The notes beneath the pieces were generated by a model. It saw only the letters and a list, made by a program, of their open reading frames with translations, was not told the origin of the DNA and did not search any database. From Sphingobacteriaceae bacterium (GTDB taxonomy: Bacteria > Bacteroidota > Bacteroidia > Sphingobacteriales > Sphingobacteriaceae): 6,162 nt of DNA. The stretch spans positions 1-6,162 of the forward strand of contig CANJWF010000077.1 of assembly GCA_947478315.1 (NCBI GenBank). The letters run 5' to 3'. A program made the translations under genes and the position numbers. Shown piece after piece: positions 5,771 through 6,162 of this stretch (position 1 is its first letter; each line of letters begins with the position of its first letter).

Positions 5771-6162
5771 TGCTTTTAACCTCATTCATTGATTATTTGC
5801 GTTTCGAAAAGCGATATTCCGAACATACGATAATTGCTTACCAAACGGATATTATACAATTTCAACAATTCATTGCATCTCAAGGATTAGATGTTAGCGA
5901 CACTCAACGTAACACTATCCGATATTGGTTAGTTTCTCTCCAATCTAAAAATATATCACACCGCTCTATTCATAGAAAGATATCTTCTGTAAACAGTTTC
6001 TACAAGTTCATGATGCGTAGTAAGTTGGTTAAACACAACCCTACGCAGGATATTTCGTTACCAAAAATATCAAAAAAAATACCCTTAACTATTTCCGAAA
6101 ATAAGTTAGAGATGTTACTCAATCGAAAAGATATTTTCAAAGACACTGTTTTAGGATTTCAA
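5770..6162 (+). CDS. xerC: Tyrosine recombinase, XerC-like (3' end missing)
   Basis: The first 131 codons of a tyrosine site-specific recombinase run off the right edge. The N-terminus MLLTSFIDYLRFEKRYSEHT followed by IIAYQTDIIQFQQF is the classic start of the SAM-like core-binding domain. Residues to about 90 (HRSIHRKISSVNSFYKFMMR) continue that domain, and NPTQDISLPKISKKIPLTIS leads into the catalytic domain. The catalytic Arg, Lys, His, Arg and Tyr residues are all beyond the window, so integrity cannot be judged. Xer recombinases resolve chromosome dimers at dif. From memory, a XerC-type gene directly after rpsU, often followed by a ribosome hibernation factor gene, is a common order in Bacteroidota, which supports a housekeeping enzyme rather than an integrase. 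The ATG at 5770 is chosen by the conserved N-terminus. It is preceded by no SD and lies at the foot of a 19-bp hairpin. Co-transcription with rpsU is likely. Confidence 0.9.
   Translation, partial: MLLTSFIDYLRFEKRYSEHTIIAYQTDIIQFQQFIASQGLDVSDTQRNTIRYWLVSLQSKNISHRSIHRKISSVNSFYKFMMRSKLVKHNPTQDISLPKISKKIPLTISENKLEMLLNRKDIFKDTVLGFQ

Overview
The window is about 6.2 kb of AT-rich chromosomal DNA from a member of the Bacteroidota. Four things point there. A GldC homologue, found only in that phylum, is present. Two complete promoters match the phylum's sigma consensus (TTTG, 19 bases, TAnnTTTG). No gene whose start I could inspect has a Shine-Dalgarno (SD) sequence. rpsU lies directly before a XerC-type recombinase, an order I recall from this phylum. 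I cannot place it more finely; nothing in it looks like a mobile island.

Layout. The left edge cuts into a plus-strand serine hydrolase of the beta-lactamase/6-aminohexanoate-dimer hydrolase type (1-827). It is followed by rarA on the same strand (916-2202), which appears to use a TTG start. Converging on rarA is a minus-strand pair, a RhlE-like DEAD-box RNA helicase and then gldC (3914 down to 2238), separated by only 21 bases and probably co-transcribed. Next on the minus strand is a tRNA-Lys(TTT) gene with its own promoter and a strong hairpin terminator. Beyond it lies a minus-strand lipoprotein gene (5275-4274), also with a terminator. Divergent from the lipoprotein is rpsU, encoding bS21 (5503-5694), then the first 131 codons of xerC (5770 to the right edge).

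How the genes relate. Most are housekeeping genes: stalled-fork processing (RarA), RNA remodelling (helicase), translation (tRNA-Lys, bS21) and probably chromosome dimer resolution (XerC). The lipoprotein has a clear signal and lipobox but no function I can name. No stretch over 300 bases lacks a gene.

I see no convincing new multi-gene system. The places worth a second look are regulatory. The rpsU leader has a hairpin and a 12-codon upstream ORF but no SD, although an SD-based autoregulation is known for rpsU in this phylum. A 19-bp hairpin runs into the xerC start codon. The helicase has a promoter element so close to its ATG that its mRNA may be leaderless.
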